From positions 1 through 64,000 of the forward strand of contig NZ_JACJVR010000015.1 of the NCBI RefSeq assembly GCF_014212175.1: 64,000 bases of DNA. Reading direction: 5' to 3'. The notes beneath the pieces are model-generated. The model was not told where the DNA came from and ran no database searches. It was given only the letters and a program-made list of their open reading frames with translations. Position numbers and translations under genes: made by a program. How positions within the stretch are numbered: the first letter of the stretch is position 1; each line of letters starts with the position of its first letter. This DNA comes from Cohnella xylanilytica. GTDB taxonomy: Bacteria > Bacillota > Bacilli > Paenibacillales > Paenibacillaceae. This document shows, piece after piece, positions 62,498-64,000 of the stretch.

Positions 62498-63988
62498 ATG
62501 AGATGTGCAGTTTATATTCGTGTTTCTACAGATAAAGAAGAGCAAAAAACGTCATTACAGAATCAAAGAAGCTTGTTCTACGAGTACCTTGAAAAACAAG
62601 GGTGGGATGTGTTTGATTTCTATATTGACGTTGAGAGTGGAACAACTGGTAAAAGAGAAAATTTGCAACGTCTGATAAAGGATGCCAAGGAGCGTAAGTT
62701 TGACGTTATCGCGGCAAAAGAATTATCACGACTTGCTCGGAATGGTGGTCTCTCTTATCAAATTAGGGATATAGCGATGGAGAACCGTATTCATATTGTC
62801 ACTTTAGACAATGCAATCAACACGCTTGAGGGTAAAGGGGAAATGTTCGGGCTATACGCTTGGATGTACGAGCAAGAATCACAGCGAACGTCCACTCGAA
62901 TTAAAGCCGCCCTCAGTAGTAAAGCAAGAAAAGGTGAGTTCAAGGGTTCGGTTCCGCCTTACGGGTACAGGCTGAACAGCGGAAAGCTTATTCTTGCGGA
63001 GGACGACACGCCCAACAATGTAAAGCGGATATTCCGAATGTACTTGGAGGGAAAAGGATTCGATGCAATCGCACGAACTTTGACTCGTGAAGGATGTCCA
63101 ACACCTGCCCAAGTTGTCGGCAAGAAAAATGCAGGGCTATACTGGCAGGGTACTTCTATCAAGAAAATCTTGACTAACCCACATTATGTCGGAGACTTGG
63201 TTCAAGGAAGGCAGACAACAGTTAGCGTCACGTCAAAAGTACGTGAAGAAATTCCAAGGGAAAAGCAAATCGTTACTGAAAACGCCCACCAAGCCATAAT
63301 CTCAAGGGAAGACTTTGAAGCTGTCCAACAATATATGAAGGGGCGAAAGCGGCAAAAAGCTAAGCCCAAAGCTAAGAAGCACCTTTTCACAAACTATCTT
63401 TTCTGTGCAGATTGTGGAAAGGCACTATGGTATGTTCAGTATCGCAAAGGCTATGTTTGCGGCAACTACTATAAGCACGGAAAGCATGTTTGTAGTCAGC
63501 ATAGCGTGAAGGAAAAGGAACTCATTGAGGTTATCCTAACCGACATTCGTAACAATGCTCAGATGCTTAATGAGAACGAGATTATGGGGCGGCTTGAGGT
63601 AAAGACCTTACAAGCAAGAAAGCAAGCAGAAAAGCAAATACAGTCTTTACAAAGACGCATTGAAAAGCTAAAGGAACAAAAGACAGGTTTAATCAGACTG
63701 TTGGCGAGTGGTACGATTACTGAGATAGAGTATAAGGAAGCAACAGAGAGCGGAAATGCTGAACTGTACAGCCTACAGGAGCAGTTAAAAGGCTTCCAGT
63801 CTCAACAAGGGAATAAAAGTACAGGGGAAAGCATTGCTCGATTGAAGAAAGAACTCAAGCATTTCATGAAGCTTAAGGAACTTACTCCTGAAATGGTACA
63901 TCGTTTGGTCGAAAGGATTGAAGTTCAAGCGGATGGTTCGGTAAACATTCATTACAAGTTTGCCGCCACCGCTCTTCTTACGGCTTAA
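62498..63988 (+). CDS. Large serine recombinase (integrase)
   Basis: 496 residues. N-terminal catalytic domain with Ser10 (YIRVSTDKEEQKTSLQNQ) and LSRLARN; a recombinase domain (VPPYGYRLNSG, RTLTREGCPTP); a zinc-ribbon (FCADCGK...YVCGNYYKHGKHVC); and a coiled coil (~370-460). Probably integrates and excises the island. It lies at the right end of the low-GC region, close to where an attachment site would be expected, just beyond the window end. Confidence 0.93.
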   Translation: MRCAVYIRVSTDKEEQKTSLQNQRSLFYEYLEKQGWDVFDFYIDVESGTTGKRENLQRLIKDAKERKFDVIAAKELSRLARNGGLSYQIRDIAMENRIHIVTLDNAINTLEGKGEMFGLYAWMYEQESQRTSTRIKAALSSKARKGEFKGSVPPYGYRLNSGKLILAEDDTPNNVKRIFRMYLEGKGFDAIARTLTREGCPTPAQVVGKKNAGLYWQGTSIKKILTNPHYVGDLVQGRQTTVSVTSKVREEIPREKQIVTENAHQAIISREDFEAVQQYMKGRKRQKAKPKAKKHLFTNYLFCADCGKALWYVQYRKGYVCGNYYKHGKHVCSQHSVKEKELIEVILTDIRNNAQMLNENEIMGRLEVKTLQARKQAEKQIQSLQRRIEKLKEQKTGLIRLLASGTITEIEYKEATESGNAELYSLQEQLKGFQSQQGNKSTGESIARLKKELKHFMKLKELTPEMVHRLVERIEVQADGSVNIHYKFAATALLTA

Positions 63989-64000
63989 AATACAGTGACC

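Noticed and set aside
1..64000. tRNA or rRNA genes
   Set aside because: No cloverleaf with GGTTCRA-type T-arm or rRNA signature was recognised by eye on either strand; a tRNAscan run would settle it.

Overview
The window looks like a chromosomal stretch of a high-GC, Gram-positive spore-former of the Paenibacillaceae (Cohnella/Paenibacillus-like). Supporting signs are GC-rich codon use with AGGAGG-type ribosome sites, YesM/YesN-type two-component pairs and LplABC-type sugar ABC operons, lipoproteins with Ser/Ala/Pro-rich linkers, a T-box before serS, CcpA-like cre sites and frequent TTG/GTG starts. This is inference from gene content; no database was searched.

Layout. 0-12 kb: a starch/dextrin module with two GH13 enzymes (CGTase-like and neopullulanase-like), each behind a leader with a hairpin-terminator. 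They surround an apparently single-transcript biosynthetic operon: esterase, BtrH-like/acyl-carrier fusion, adenylating ligase, PhyH dioxygenase. Inverted copies of a 90-bp core plus ~51-bp repeats bracket this block (1-242 and 11665-11925). 12-21 kb: small sugar regulons (LacI + ribulokinase; AraC + GH4 alpha-galactosidase), a TetR/SDR divergent pair with a clear operator, and a frameshifted Vsr/DUF559-like gene next to a 51-bp-period palindrome array. 20-28 kb: a rhamnogalacturonan-type regulon (GH105 hydrolase, two ABC permeases, binding lipoprotein, YesN/YesM pair), all on the minus strand. 28-38.5 kb: phosphate transport (PhoU-like + PiT), a DUF1861 protein, a GNAT acetyltransferase, a 1310-residue secreted protein with seven Ig-like domains, and T-box controlled seryl-tRNA synthetase. 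38.7-49 kb: YerC, a second kinase/regulator pair, an SDR, a SnoaL-like protein, a MarR regulator with 17-bp operator iterons, and an LplBCA-type ABC operon. 49-53.7 kb: CbiX/SirB chelatase, DgkB-like lipid kinase, RlmD-like rRNA methyltransferase.

From ~53.77 kb to the end, base composition drops sharply and the content becomes a mobile island: a HTH protein, a type IIS-like restriction-modification pair (AlwI-family nuclease, M.FokI-like double adenine methyltransferase) bracketed by direct repeats, a serine resolvase, a replication-type protein with palindromes beside it, four small excisionase-like HTH proteins, and a large serine integrase.

The most distinctive non-coding signal is a recurring ~51-bp period in intergenic repeat arrays with unrelated sequences at four or more loci. 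The most interesting coding signal is the BtrH-ACP/ligase/PhyH/esterase operon. Intergenic stretches over 300 bases are 11470-12000 (repeat core and array; no gene seen), 22884-23275 (terminator hairpin plus 15-bp repeats), 28049-28671 (51-bp array; rest featureless) and 51475-52103 (hairpin plus ~50-bp repeats).
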